Below are positions 46,030-58,500 of a stretch of 64,000 bases of DNA, piece after piece (position 1 is the first letter of the stretch; every line of letters begins with the position of its first letter). Source of the stretch: Callorhinus ursinus (lineage: Eukaryota > Chordata > Mammalia > Carnivora > Otariidae); the NCBI RefSeq assembly GCF_003265705.1, contig NW_020313005.1, forward strand, positions 18,869,746 through 18,933,745, in the 5' to 3' direction. The translations under genes were made by a program, and so were the position numbers. The notes under the pieces were generated by a model. It saw only the letters and a program-made list of their open reading frames with translations, did no database searches and had not been told where the DNA came from.

Positions 46030-46518
46030 AACATTCAGACCACTCTTGGGCAGAGATATAATTGCTTCTACCTTGTACACTCAATTCCTAGCCTTTGAGA
46101 TCTGTTCTGATGTATACACTTAGGATGGTACTCATGACAGCAGCTTCTGCAGCCCCCTAAAATTATGCCTTGGTGCTCTGTCTCACACCCCAGGACTACC
46201 TAGCACAGATGAATGATTGCAAAAAATCTATTTGGTCTCAAACTTAGAGAGTTCTGTCTTTCCTACATGTTCTTTCTCTAACCATAGGACTCAGTTCTTG
46301 ATTCCCTTCTACTAAAGGATAGTATGAAAAAAGCATGCGCTCTCAAAGAAGGCAAATATAGATAAAGGAATTGCACTGAGGAGGATCAGGAGGAGCATGA
46401 CAGGATAGGATTCAATTTGGATACAGGTACGGTTATTGCTTTAATTTTATCTACAATACTATAAGACATTATACACTACCATTAAGAATCTAGAGCTTCT
46501 ATAAGAAACCAGTGTGAC

Positions 46519-48723
46519 ATCCAAATCGACAAAGAAGAAGTCAAACTCTCACTGTTTGCAGATGATATGATACTTTATGTGGAAAACCCAAAAGACTCCA
46601 CCCCAAAACTGCTAGAACTCATACAGGAATTCAATAAAGTGGCAGGCTATAAAACCAATGCACAGAAATCAGTGGCATTCCTATACACCACCAACAAGAC
46701 AGAAGAAAGAAATTAAGGAGTCGATCCCATTTACAATTGCACCCAAAACCATAAGATACCTAGGAATAAATCTAACCAAAGAGGCAAAGAATCTGTACTC
46801 AGAAAACTATAAAATACTCATGAAAGAAATTGAGGAAGACACAAAGAAATGGAAAAATGTTCCATGCTCATGGATTGGAAGAACAAATATTGTGAAGATG
46901 TCAATGCTACCTAGAGCAATCTACACATTTAATGCAATCCCTATCAAAATACCATCCGCTTTTTTCAAAGAAATGGAACAAATAATCCTAAAATTTGTAT
47001 GGAACCAGAAAAGATCCCGAATAGCCAGAGGAATATTGAAAAAGAAAAGTAAAGCCAGTGGCATCACAATTCTGGACTTCAAGCTCTATTACAAAGTTGT
47101 CATCATCAAGACAGTATGATACTGGCACAAAAACAGACACATAGATCAATGGAACAGAATAGAGAACCCAGAAATGGACCTTCAACTCTATGGTCAACTC
47201 ATCTTCGACAAAGCAGGAAAGAATGTCCAATGGAAAAAAGACAGTCTCTTCAAAAAATGGTGTTGGGAAAATTGGACAGCCACATGCAGAAGAATGAAAT
47301 TGGACCATTTCCTTACACCACACACAAAAATGGTTGAAAGACCTCAATGTGAGACAGGAGTCCATCAACATCCTAAAGGAGAACACAGGCAGCAACCTCT
47401 TCGACCTCAGCCACAGCAACTTCTTCCTAGAAACATGGCCAAAAGCAAGGGAAGCAAGGGCGAAAATGAACTACTGGTATTTCATCAAGATTAAAAGCTT
47501 TTGCACAGCGAAAGAAACAGTCCACAAAACCAAAAGACAACTGACAGAATGGAAGAAGATATTTGCAAATGTCATATCAGATAAAGGGCTAGTATCCAAA
47601 ATCTATAAAGAACTTATCAAACTCAACACCCAAAGAACAAATAATCCAATCAAGAAGTGGGCAGAAGACAAGAACAGACATTTTTCCAAAGAAGACATCC
47701 AAATGGCCAACAGACACATGAAAAAGTGCTCAACATCGCTTGGCATCAGGGAAATCCAAATCAAAACCTCAATGAGATATCACCTCACACCAGTCAGAAT
47801 GGCTAAAATTAACAAGTCAGGAAACGACAGATGTTGGCGGGGATGTGGAGAAAGGGGAACCCTCCTACACTGTTGGTGGGAATGCAAGCTGGTGCAGCCA
47901 CTCTGGAAAACAGTATGGAGGTTCCTTAGTGAGTTGAAAATAGAGCTACTGTACGACCCAGCAATTGCACTACTGGGTATTTACCCAAAGAATACAAATG
48001 TAGGGATCCGATGGGGTATGTGCACCCTGATGTTTATAGCAGCAATGTCCACAATAGCCAAGTTATGGAAAGAGCCAAGATGTCCATCGACAGATGAATG
48101 GATAAAGAAGATGTGGTGTGTGTATACACACGCAGTGGAATACTACTCAGCCATCAAAAATATGAAATCTTGCCGTTTGCAACGACATGGATGGAACTGG
48201 AGGGTGTTATGCTGAGCAAAATAAGTCAATCAGAGAAAGACATATATCACATGATCTCACTGATATGAGGAATTCTTAATCTCAGGAAACAAACTGAGGG
48301 TTGCTGGAGTGGTGAGGGGTGGGGAGGGATGGGGCGGCTGGGTGATAGACATTGGGGAGGGTATGTGCTATGGTGAGCACTGTGAATTGTGTAAGACTGT
48401 TGAATCACAGGCCTGTACCTCTGAAACAAATAATACATTATAGGTTAAAAAAAAAAAAAAGAAGATAGCAGGAAGGGAAAAATGAAGGGCGGGGAATCGG
48501 AGGGGGAGACGAACCATGAGAGACTATGGACTCTGAGAAACAAACTGAGGGTTCTAGACAGGAGGGGAATGGGGGGAAGGGTTAGCCTGGTGATGGGTAT
48601 TAAAGAGGGCACATACTGAATGGAGCCCTGGGTGTTATACGCAAACAATGAATCATGGAACATTACATCAAAACTAATGATGTAATGTATGGTGATTAAC
48701 ATAACATAATAAAAAAAGGAAAA
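46519..48723 (+). mobile_element. Young carnivore L1, 5'-truncated (second copy)
   Basis: Starts in the reverse-transcriptase domain just before the active site, which here is the expected FADD ('tttgcagatgatatgata' near 46555), and runs through the ORF2 stop (TGA 48266-48268), the G-rich 3' UTR and the tail at about 48720. ORF2 is broken by indels and by a Trp-to-stop change at 47117-47119 ('gtatgatac' for 'gtatggtac'). The Cys-rich motif [18 protein letters not shown] survives near 47835-47895. Sequence is very close to the copies at 9.0 and 61.7 kb. Confidence 0.93.
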
Positions 48724-48736
48724 AAAAGAAATCAAT

Positions 48737-49735
48737 TTGACAATGAGCTACCCCCTTTCACCAGTTAGAATGGCTAAAATTAACTAGACAGGGAACAACA
48801 AATGTTGGCAAGGATGTGGAGAAAGGGGAATCCTCTTACACTGTTGGTGGGAATGCAAGCTGGTCCAGCCACTCTGGAAAACAGTATGGAGATTCCTCAA
48901 GAAGTTAAAAATAGAGCTACCCTATGACCCAGCAATTGCGCTATTGGGTATTTATCCCAAAGATACAGATGTAGTAAAAAGAAGGGGCACCTGCACCCCG
49001 GTGTTCATAGCAGCAATGTCCACAATAGCCAAACTGTGGAAGGAGCCGAGATGTCCTTCAATAGATGAATGGATAAAGAAGATGTGGTTCGTATATACAA
49101 CGGAATATTACTCAGCCATCAGAGAGGATGAATACCTATGATTTATATTGACATGGGTGGAGCTGGAGGGTATTATGCTAAGTGAAATAAGTCAAGCAGA
49201 GAAAGACAATTATCATATGGTTTCACTCATATGTGTAATATAAGAAATAGCAGAGGGGATCAGAGGGGAAGGGAGGGAAAACTGAATGGGAAGAAATCAG
49301 GGAAGGAGACAAACCATGAGAGACTCTTGACTTTGGGAAACAAACTAAGGGTTGCAGAAAGGGAAGTGCGAAGGGGGATGGGGTAACAGGGTGATGGGCA
49401 TTAAAGAGGGCACATGATGTCATGAGCACTGGGTGTTATATGCAACTAATGAATCACTGAACACTACATCAAAAACTAACAATGTACTGGGGCGGGGGGC
49501 TCAGTTGTTAAGCGTCTGCCTTCTGCTCAGGTCATGATCCCAGGATCCTGGGATTGAGCCCCGCATCAGGCTCCCTGCTCAGTGGGAAGCCTGCTCCTCC
49601 CTCTCCCACTCCCCCTGCTTGTGTTCATTCTCTCGCTTTGTCTCTCTCTGTCAAATAAATAAATAAAATCTTTAAAAAAAACTAATGTACTATATATTGG
49701 CCAACTGAATTTAAATTAAAAGAAACAGTGCAAGT
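48737..49735 (+). mobile_element. Second L1 3' end directly abutting the previous L1, sense
   Basis: 'gttagaatggctaaaattaa', 'ctgttggtgggaatgcaagc' and 'tgtccacaatagccaaactg' show the ORF2 end again, then a different 3' UTR subtype ('gagcactgggtgttatatgc', 'ggccaactgaatttaaatta'). It is split by a SINE at 49489-49675. The 3' UTR type matches the 28.1-kb copy, not the 46.5-kb copy, so this is a separate and older insertion. Confidence 0.9.
49489..49675 (+). mobile_element. CAN-SINE, sense, head damaged
   Basis: The head is altered ('ggggcggggggctcagttgt') while the body 'gctcaggtcatgatcccagg', CT-rich block and tail are typical. Target duplication: 'aaaaactaacaatgtact' (49471-49488) versus 'aaaaactaatgtact' (about 49677-49691), differing by 3 bases. 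Confidence 0.94.
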
Positions 49736-49739
49736 TCTA

Positions 49740-51660
49740 CTGGGGGACTAAGGTGAGGTCTTCTAAGAAAGAGCTTTTCTTAAGCAAACTGGACACACCC
49801 ATAAGTATATGAGCATCTGCTCATATGCTTTTTTGAGCCCTACAACTGCAGGAAACTCCTCTCAAGCCTTGTGGAAGAGGGGGCCCCAGAAGTCCTGGGC
49901 TATGTTGTGCTTGAATGGTCAGGGCCAAATTCCATCTCCAACATAGTCTTGGTTCCCAGGGTCTTGCCCTGCTCTCCTGCTATCATAGCTCAAACTTTGA
50001 AGTGGCCAGAAATATCTACAAGAGTCACACATATGGCTGCACTGATTACCACTCTCTGCACTGGGGATTCTGGCTGGGAAGTGGGAAAATAAAGGGCACA
50101 TGATGCTGAGGAGACATGAAGAAGAAATCTATGATTTCCGTATGGACAATGCCAGGGCTCAGGAGGTCTTTCATCAGGCTTTTATAAATTGATGATCAGC
50201 ATTATATCAACAGGGTTTAATCGAGTGGCTGTTCTCCAGTGTAGAACTGGGTAAGTTATAATTCATGATGTCTATTAGATGTGCAGGCCTCTGATAAGTT
50301 CAAGAAGAAAAAGTAAGGAGATGCAGTGATCAAGGACTTTAAGACAGGAAGGGATGGCATTAAGAGAATGAGCAGCTCTGTCCCATTTCCTCTGACGACA
50401 CCATCAGAAGGATCAGGCTGATTCTCACAACAGGAGTGCTCAGGTGAGTCTAACCCAGCACCCCAGCAAGCCGGCAGCTTCCATATGCCTTGCCGTGTTC
50501 ATGGCTTCATTGAACACTGGCAGGTGCTCCAGTTCAACCCATCAGGATGCTAAGGTCTCATGCCACTTCCACCACCTACCAGCTTCCTTCCACCTGACAA
50601 CCCCATACCCATGCAGTAATAACCAGCTGTCAGATTGGGTTTTATCCTGGTTATAAATTAATCTGTTTAAACTGGGTTTATTTCCAGTCAAATGTGGAGA
50701 ATGGGGCAAGGGATGCGTCCCAGTAGGATTTCAGAAAAGCATTTTATTTTACTCTATCACAGCATCTTAGAAGAGATACAGTAAAATAAAATGTAGGCAC
50801 CCCCTCTCTCCTAACCTCTTGTGTCTCAGAGTAATAAACTTTCCATTTCAGTGGGGGAATGAAGCTATTTGTCAGTTCCAATGTCAAGAATGAATGCAAT
50901 TTGAATTCACCAGCCATTTATTTCAACAATTCTCTATTCTACAGCTGAAATAACTTAACATAAGAAATAGCTGTTCACTCTATGTAAAACTTGCAAACCT
51001 GGTTCCACAAGGCATATTTCTAAAAAATAATGAATCTGGAAGGGCTGTTGAATAAGACGCTCCATCCATCGTGGTGTGATGGTAATGCCCGAGTCCACTG
51101 GTACACTCTCCTTTATCGTCCTAGGCTCAGGAGAAATATCCCAGTGGGCCAATCTCTTCACTTCCCTCTTCATTACCATCATCGTAATTGCTGCCGTTTT
51201 CTCATAAACATTCACGATTCATCATCTTTCCTCTTTAAACCTGATGCATTGATGACACCCAAATGGCCCTGAATGTAAAACCTTCAATGACTGAGACATG
51301 GAGAAAAATTAGAAATAATGATAAAATTTTTCATTTCATCCCTGACAAGTCCTTACTGCAGACAGCTACAGAAGACAAACCTGAGCTGCAGCTTGCAGCA
51401 GGAAAATGGCTTTGTCTGGATGGTAATGTGAAGAGGAGACTCATGGGAAACCTGTTGATAGCCAGCACAAGCCTCCTATGTTCACTGTCTATCCTGGGGC
51501 TGAGCACCAAACTTGATGTCTAGAAGGATTTTCACTTCATCTTTGCCCCCCCTCCCCGACACACCTCCCTAACCAGGGTGAATATGAAAATGGAAAGATT
51601 AACAAGAGCCTAAAGAATGTGGTCTAGGGAAAAAAAAAACAAATTTTTAGCTTCTCATTA
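49740..51660. other. Unassigned DNA, the longest repeat-poor block
   Basis: No gene or named repeat recognised. Composition is balanced. Short frames of 60-86 codons occur on both strands (for example plus strand 51263-51523) but none shows a domain, splice context or neighbouring frame that would support an exon. Confidence 0.45.
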
Positions 51661-51664
51661 AAAG

Positions 51665-51898
51665 TAATAGCAAACATTTATGTATCCTATAGCACTTGCT
51701 ATGTACCAGATTCTGAAGTATTTTACATATATGGCTTAGCCCTTATTACAATCATAGGCAGTAAATGCTAGCACTATCTTCACATGAGAAAACTGAGATT
51801 CGGTGGCCTGGCCAAAGGCAGAGAGTTTTCAAATTGTGGCAATGAAATCAGATCTAGTTACCTTACCAAAACCTGTGCTCTTAACCAGAACATTATGT
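51665..51898 (-). repeat. MIR, antisense, nearly complete
   Basis: 'tagcacttgctatgtaccag', 'gagaaaactgagattcggtg' and 'aacctgtgctcttaaccaga' occur in the order expected for an antisense MIR. Confidence 0.88.
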
Positions 51899-53239
51899 GT
51901 TGTCTCTTAAAACTGCATGTTATTGAAATTTCCAGAGAGCATTTTTGAGAATTTGGTGTTCCTGGCAATGATTTCAGTGGGGTTCTGCCTAAAGGTAGAG
52001 GACAATAAATTCCCAGTTCCTCTTGCAGCATCAGTGTACCCATACGTGTTTAAAGCTGTTTTCCAAACTTCTTTTTCTAGTATGCTTGTGTTCTTTATTT
52101 CCCTTTGGACAAAATGACAGGAAAAAAGAGGGGGACTAGGGAGGAGGGTTAAAGGCCAACAGAGACAAAAGGAGCCAGAAAGGGAAGCATCACGCATGTT
52201 AGGAAGACAGTGGGGAGGAAAGTCTCTGCAGGATAGAATTCACACAGGAAAATATAAGGAAATATAGTTAGGTGGAAAGATCAACTGGAACAAGTTACAG
52301 AGGGCCTTGAACATCAGAGTAAAGAGTTAGTTAGGCAAAGTGTACTGTGGGACCAGTGGAACAGGAGGAGGAATGGACTGGAACCCCCCAGAGCTACACT
52401 TGGTGATCCTTCTCTGACACTCAGAAACTGTCCTCCCAAGGCCCTTTCCCTTCTCTCAGAGACCTTGTCATCTCTTCTGCTTCCCAGAGAAATCCAGAAG
52501 ACAAACCTAGGTCTCCAGGGTCCCCTCTTACAAGGCCAGACTGCTTTTTAAGGAAATTTCCCACAGCTATTTGCTCTGTTTACAGACCAGAACAAAGCCA
52601 ATATCCATAGCCTCTTGCCTGTCAGTCATCAAAATCTCCTTTCCTTCACAAAGAATTTAGTTCTGTGGATCCTCTTTCACCTCCCAAGGAGCCCCAAGTG
52701 TAAACACTGGGCACACTTACAAATCTCTCTCTCACTCTCTCTAACTTTGAGCTCCAAAGAACTCTTTTATCCACTGAGTGATTAGTTAATAGACTGCTAG
52801 GGAGGAATATACAGTGCAACTTGTCTCTTAGCTGAGTCAAGTCTATCTATTTCTGTCCATTTAATTCCTTTTCAGAGGTTATCAACCACCACAAAAGTCT
52901 GGAGTATTGTGGGAGAGAAAAGGGAGGGGCCTCACTGTCATTCCTATTCTCCTAGGATTTGGGCCATTGGTAGTTGGACCAGGTAAGGGGAGATAAAACG
53001 GGATCAAGCACAAAGTTGGGGTGGTGTGAGGTATCACGGTCTTTTTGTTTTACCCACACTTAAAGGATGGGGAAATAATGGGCGTGTCACTGCCTGCCAA
53101 AATCAAAGACAATAAAGCCTCAATCAACCAGGACAATATGAACCTAAAACCTCAATTAACTAAGCCCTTTTTTCCTCCATTTTTGGTGTAAAGGGCAAAT
53201 AATCAAATTTCAGATTGGTGTCAAAGATCCATTTTTAGA
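51899..53239. other. Unassigned DNA
   Basis: No gene or named repeat recognised. Composition is balanced, with short frames only. Confidence 0.4.
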
Positions 53240-54815
53240 AATCTGTCAGGAGATTGAGAAGACAATCCAAAGACTGGAAGAAAATATTTTAAAAGACATA
53301 TCTGATAAAGGACTACTATTCAAAATATACGAAAATCATTAAACTCAACAATAAGGAAATGAACAAGCAATTAAAACATGGGCAAAAGACCTGAACAGAT
53401 ACCTCACCAAAGAAGAGATACAGATGACAAATAATGCATATGAAAAGATGCCCCACATCATATGTCATTAGGGAAATGCAAATCAGAACAATCATGAGAT
53501 AGAAGCCTATTAGAATGACCAAACTCCAGCACACTAACAATACCAAATGCTGGGGAGAATGTGGAGCAATAGGAACTCTCATTCATTGTTGGTGAGAATG
53601 CAAAATGGTATAGCCACTTTGGAAGACAGGTTGGCAAAATAAACATACTCTTACAACATGATCCAGCAATCACACTCCTTTGTGTTTAACCAAAGGAGTA
53701 GAAAGCTTAGGTTCACACAAAAACTTGCACACAGAAGTTTATAGCACCTTTGTTAATAATTACCAAATCTTGGAAGCAGCCAAGATGCCTTTGACTAGGT
53801 GATGGATAAATTGTGGTACATTCAGAAAATAGAATATTATTCAATATTAAAAAGAAATGAGCTTTCAAGCCATGAAAAGGCATAGATGAACCTTTGGTGT
53901 ATATTACTACATGAAAAAAGACCAGTCTGAATACAGGCAATCCCTGGCTTATGATGGTTTGACTTATGAATTTTTGACTTCATGATGGAATGAAAATGTT
54001 ATGAATTCAGTAGAAGCCATACTCCAGATTTTTAATTTCAATCTTTTCCTGGTTTAGTAATATATGGTACATTCCTATCTCAGGATGCTGGGCAGCAGCA
54101 GCTCCCAGCCAACCACACAATCATAAGAGAAAACAACCCATTCATGTACAACCATTCCATACCCATAAACCATTCTGTTTTTCACTTTCAGTATAGTATT
54201 CAATAAATTATATGAGACATTTAACACTTTATTATAAAATAAGCTTTGTGCGAGATGATTTTTGCACAAGTGTAGACTAATGTAAGTGTTCTGAGCATGT
54301 TTAAGGTAGGGTAGACCAAGTTATGATATTCAATAGGTTAGGTATATTAAATACAATTTCATCTTACAATATTTTCAATTTACAATGAATTTATTGGGCA
54401 TAACCTCATTGTAAGTTGAGGAATATCCATATATGACATTCTGGAAAAGGTAAAACTATGAAGACAATACAAAGATCTGTGGTCTCCAGGAGGCATAAAT
54501 GGGTGCAGCACAAAGGATTTTTAGGGCAAGGAAATTATTCTATATGATATTATCATAGTGGGTACATGTCATTATACATTTGTCAAACCCATCAAAAGCA
54601 CAACACAAGAATGAGCCCTAATGCAAACTATGAACTTTGGGTGATAATAATGTGTCAGTGTAGTTTCATCAGTTACATCAAATGTATCACTCTGGTGCAG
54701 GATACCAATAGAGAGGAAGGTTGTGCATATGTGGGGCCAGAGAGCATATGGAAACACTTTATACTTTCTGCTCAATTTTTCTGTGAACATAAAACCTCTC
54801 TAAAGTATTAGGTCT
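53240..54815 (+). mobile_element. Ancient L1ME-type 3' end, sense, split by a Tigger-like element
   Basis: ORF2 C-terminal wording ('agacctgaacagatacctca', 'ttcattgttggtgagaatgc') before the insertion. After it, a 3' UTR with 'cattatacatttgtcaaacc', 'gaactttgggtgataataat' and 'tctgctcaatttttctgtga', characteristic of L1ME families. Dead frames. Confidence 0.8.
53934..54432 (+). mobile_element. TcMar-Tigger-like non-autonomous DNA transposon
   Basis: Ends are imperfect inverted repeats: 'caggcaatccctggcttatg' at the left against 'cattgtaagttgaggaatat' near the right, with TA at the left flank and 'tata' at the right. The interior has 'cattctgtttttcactttca' and 'ctgagcatgtttaaggtagg', the body of a common mammalian Tigger-derived family. 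No transposase coding remains. Confidence 0.8.
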
Positions 54816-55467
54816 ATTTTCTGCAGAGCTTGAATAGCAAATCTCTCCAGATTAATGGTTCTGAAATCCTGACTCCTGAACAATCAAATTATTACCAGGA
54901 CTGAAGTAGCAAAAGGTCATAATACATTGTAAATTTTTTTTTCCAAAAAATCATTTCTCTACTACTTCACTAAATAGTTTTGAAGCACTGAACTAATCTC
55001 TGAGGGTCTAAAAATAACACAACCCTGACCCTGGCCTTTGAGGAACTCACAGTGCAGTAGGAAAGACAGACCAGCAAACAATCATTTGTACCAAGTAGTA
55101 GAGCCTTAATGCACTAAATGTAAATTGCTGTGGGAGCCCTTAAGGGAGATGACAGTTGGCTTGGAGGAAACTTTTGGTTAATATTCAGTGAACCATCATT
55201 CAATGACACCTTCCTACATGCATTAAGTGACAACTCTGCTGGGCACTGTACCAGATAGTAAGGGAAACAATAGTGAACCAGATGACACAACTCCTACTGG
55301 TCAGGAAGATTACAATTTAAAGATCCCTATTTTAATTACCAAGGAACATAATATTTAAGCTGAAGCAGGAAACCCCTCCCAAAATGTCTGGTTAATAAGA
55401 AAAAAATTTTTGTATGTTCCAGTTGCAGACAATTAGCATTAAGAGGGACATTAGAGGTGCTCTATTA
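54816..55467 (-). repeat. Mixed region with two L2-like antisense fragments
   Basis: About 55000-55110 ('cctttgaggaactcacagtg') and 55190-55315 ('gctgggcactgtaccagata', 'caatagtgaaccagatgaca') resemble antisense L2 3' ends. The rest is unassigned. Confidence 0.55.
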
Positions 55468-55640
55468 CAGTGGTTCTCAAACCTAGTTACATATTAGCCC
55501 TATGTGGCACTCTTTCAATAAACACCAGTACCTGATTTTCTGCCTAGTCCAATTAATTCAGAAGATCTGGTGATTGGTAGTAGGTATTGGTGCTTTTAAA
55601 ATCTCCCTAAGTGATTCTGGTACATAGTGAGGATTTAAAA
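55468..55640 (+). mobile_element. MER5A-type hAT element
   Basis: Begins with the terminal repeat 'cagtggttctcaaacctagt' and has 'tgattggtagtaggtattgg' and 'aaaatctccctaagtgattc'. The right end is lost. Confidence 0.8.
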
Positions 55641-55965
55641 TGTCTACTAATCTAAACCTATCTTTTTATTGATTATGAATGATTATCAAAAGGTTGAGGT
55701 CAAGATTATAGAGCTAGTCAATATAATAAATCCATGATCCACTATACAACTTAAGAACTATAACACTACCAGTACCTTGCATGTAATACACTTCTCCCAG
55801 TCCTTTTACCCCATATAGTAACCACTACACTGAATTTTATAATTGCCTTTTTTGTTAATTTATCCCATATGTATGTACTGTTTACCCACATGACAAACTG
55901 TTTGATGTAGCTTGGTTTTGTGCTCATAGAAGATGTTTACCATATGTAATTCTAGGACCTTACTA

Positions 55966-56321
55966 ATCAAAATGTGATCTGTGGTCCAGCAGCAGCAGCA
56001 TCACCCACAATTTTGTTAAAAATGCAGAATCTAGGGCACTAGCCCAGATTCACTACATGAGAATCTTCATTTTTTTAATATTAATTTTTTACCGTGTTAT
56101 GCTAGTCACTATATAGTACATCATTAGTTTTTTATGTAGTGTTCAATGATTCATTATTGGCATATAACACCCAGTGCTCATTATAACACGTGCCCTCCTT
56201 AATACCCATCACCGGGCTACCCCATCCCCCCACCCACCTCCCCTCTGAAACCCTCAGATGGTTTCCCAGAGTCCATGAGAATCTTCATTTTAATCCACAT
56301 ATTAAAGTTTGAGAACCACTG
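55966..56321 (-). mobile_element. MER5-type hAT element, split by an L1 3' stub
   Basis: 'atctgtggtccagcagcagc' and 'gttaaaaatgcagaatctag' at the left and the terminal repeat 'agtttgagaaccactg' at the right. The L1 stub at 56074-56273 lies between. Size without the stub is about 150 bases. Confidence 0.75.
56074..56273 (-). mobile_element. L1 3' UTR stub, antisense
   Basis: The complement of about 200 bases of an L1 3' UTR ('tacatcattagttttttatg' to 'gatggtttcccagagtc'). Target duplication 'catgagaatcttcatttt' is at 56056-56073 and 56274-56291. Confidence 0.9.
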
Positions 56322-56582
56322 TTCTAAAGACTCATTTTATCACTGAGATTTATCCAAGTTGTTATATATAGGTATAGTTCTGTGAATAAATACTTAGGAT
56401 GTTTCCAGGTATTTTTTTATATTATGGAAAATATTGCTATGAATAATCTTGTATGTCTCCTACTGTATAGGTGAGGAGGTTTTGTAGGATACATACCTAG
56501 GATTGATGGAAAGTAAACTACATAAATGTTCAAATTCACAAATGTCAAATTATTTTCCAAAGTATTTTTAGATTCATATACC

Positions 56583-57061
56583 TTTTTTATGTTATGTTAA
56601 TCACCATACATTACATCATTAGTTTTTGATGTAGTGCTTCATGATTCATTATTTGTGTATAACACCCAGTGCTCCATGCAGAACATGCCATCTTTAATAC
56701 CCATCACCAGGTTAACCCATCTCCCCACCCCCCTCCCCTGTAGAACCCTGTTTGTTTTTCAGAGTCCATCATCTCTCATGATTCGTCTCCCCCTCCGATT
56801 TCCCCCTCTTCATTCTTCCCCTCCCACTATCTTCTTCTTCTTCTTTTTTTTTTTTTAACATATAATGTATTATTTGTTTCAGAGGTACAGGTCTGTGATT
56901 CAACAGTCTTGTACAATTCACAGCACTCACCATAGCACATACCCTCCCTCCCCAATGTCTATCACCCAGCCACCCCATCCCTCCCCCCCCCACCCCTCCA
57001 ACAACCCGACCGCACGATCCTCAGAATCACCATCATCCCCATCAGTGAGGTCATATGATAC
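56583..57061 (-). mobile_element. Young carnivore L1 3' UTR, nearly complete, antisense
   Basis: From the tail side 'ttatgttatgttaatcacca' through the G-rich part (here C-rich, about 56940-56998) to 'catcagtgaggtcatatgat', i.e. just into the last ORF2 codons. No convincing target duplication was found. Confidence 0.9.
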
Positions 57062-57652
57062 ATACCTACTGGAGTACGTAAGAGTTTCTATTAACACATT
57101 TTCTCTAACATTGAGTATTGTCAGATTTCTTGATTTTATCTATTTAATAGATAGATATCTTGATTATCTATTTAATAGATGTACTTCTTATAGTCTTGAT
57201 TCATATTTCTCTTATTCATTAATGAGTTCAAAAATAATTTTAAATGCTTTCTCACCATTCATATTTTCTCTTCTGTGTATTTTGCCAGTTTATTTATTGC
57301 ATTATTTGGGTTTTTTTCTTATTGGTTTGTGGGTTTTTTATATTTATAGATACAGAGGTGTTTAATCACATCTGTTGCAAATAACTTTTTCTGGTATATA
57401 GGTTCTCTTTCCTCTTTCTTCAGTGTGACTTATGATGAACAGAAATTCTAAGTTCTACTGTAATAAAATTGATTTCTATCTTGGTTAGTAATTTTTGCCT
57501 TTTTAAAGAGATATTTCTCTACCCCAAGTTCTAAAATATATAATATATTCTCCCACATTTTCTCCTAACAGTTTCAAAGATTGACTTTCATATTTAAGTC
57601 TTTAATCAATCTGGAATTAATTTTTGTGCTCTTGGTACAGTGGAGATTAATG

Positions 57653-57654
<2 letters not shown>

Positions 57655-57684
<30 letters not shown>
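57655..57684. repeat. Homopolymer T(30)
   Basis: Thirty uninterrupted T bases inside the antisense ancient L1. It may mark expansion of a former short T-run in the complement of ORF2. Confidence 0.95.
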
Positions 57685-57686
<2 letters not shown>

Positions 57687-58500
57687 TGTGGAGAATCAAT
57701 TGTCCCAGAACCATTATGGAATAGTCTCTCCTTTCTTCCAGTTGATCTGCAAGGCTCTTGTGTGCTATATATTCATCAATCTGTTTCAGGACTCTGTCTT
57801 GTTTCATTGGACAATTTGTCTATTCTGTCACCAATAGAGTGTTAATCACCACAATTTTATATTAAAACTTGGCATCTACTAAGGCAAATCCTTCCACCCT
57901 CTTTTTCTCCGTTAGTATTTTGGCTATTCTTAACCCTTGTAATTTCCATATAAATTATAAAATCAGTCTGTTATGTCCCACTCAAAATATTGTTGGGATT
58001 TGTATTTAGACTACATTGTAAATCAATTTGAGAAGAACTGATATCTTTTATAAGTATTGAGGATTTCTTTTTATGATCATTGAACACTAATGTCTTTCAA
58101 TCAAGTTTTATAATCTTCTCCACAGTGTTTTTACATATATTTGGTTAGATTTACATCTAAATATCTTTTTTTTAATTTTGCTATTGTAAATTTTATTTTT
58201 TAATATTATTTTCTAATGTTTTGTTGATAGAGTATAGAAACGTAAATAATTTCTACACATTGTTCTTTAACCACTTAGATAAACCCTCTCATTATTTCTA
58301 ATTATATAGTCAATAAATTATTTGAAATTTCTATATAGACAAGTTATTGTTTCTGAAAATAATAACAGTTTTATTTCTTTTTCTAATCTGCATATGTGGC
58401 AAGGATTGCTAACTGTACTATGTATATATATTCTCTTCTTTTTAGTAATAGAACACTGTGAATTTCAGCTGGGATAATTGCTGCCTTGTAGCTAGGTATG

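Larger units (their letters stand above)
56340..58500 (-). mobile_element. Ancient L1, antisense, split by a young L1 3' UTR
   Basis: The complement of an old 3' UTR and ORF2: 'ttattttccaaagtattttt' at 56550, then after the insertion 'taagtctttaatcaatctgg' (about 57594), 'agtttttaca'-type RT text and 'tgttgggatttgtatttaga' (about 57991). Frames destroyed. It contains a 30-base T-run at 57655-57684. Confidence 0.75.

Noticed and set aside
46988..47419. Minus-strand ORFs of 110-143 codons within L1 copies (also 62467-62802)
   Set aside because: They mirror conserved L1 ORF2 sequence on the opposite strand and recur in each copy; shadows of ORF2.
51263..51523. 86-codon plus-strand ORF
   Set aside because: No recognisable domain, no splice signals judged convincing, and length within chance expectation for 64 kb.
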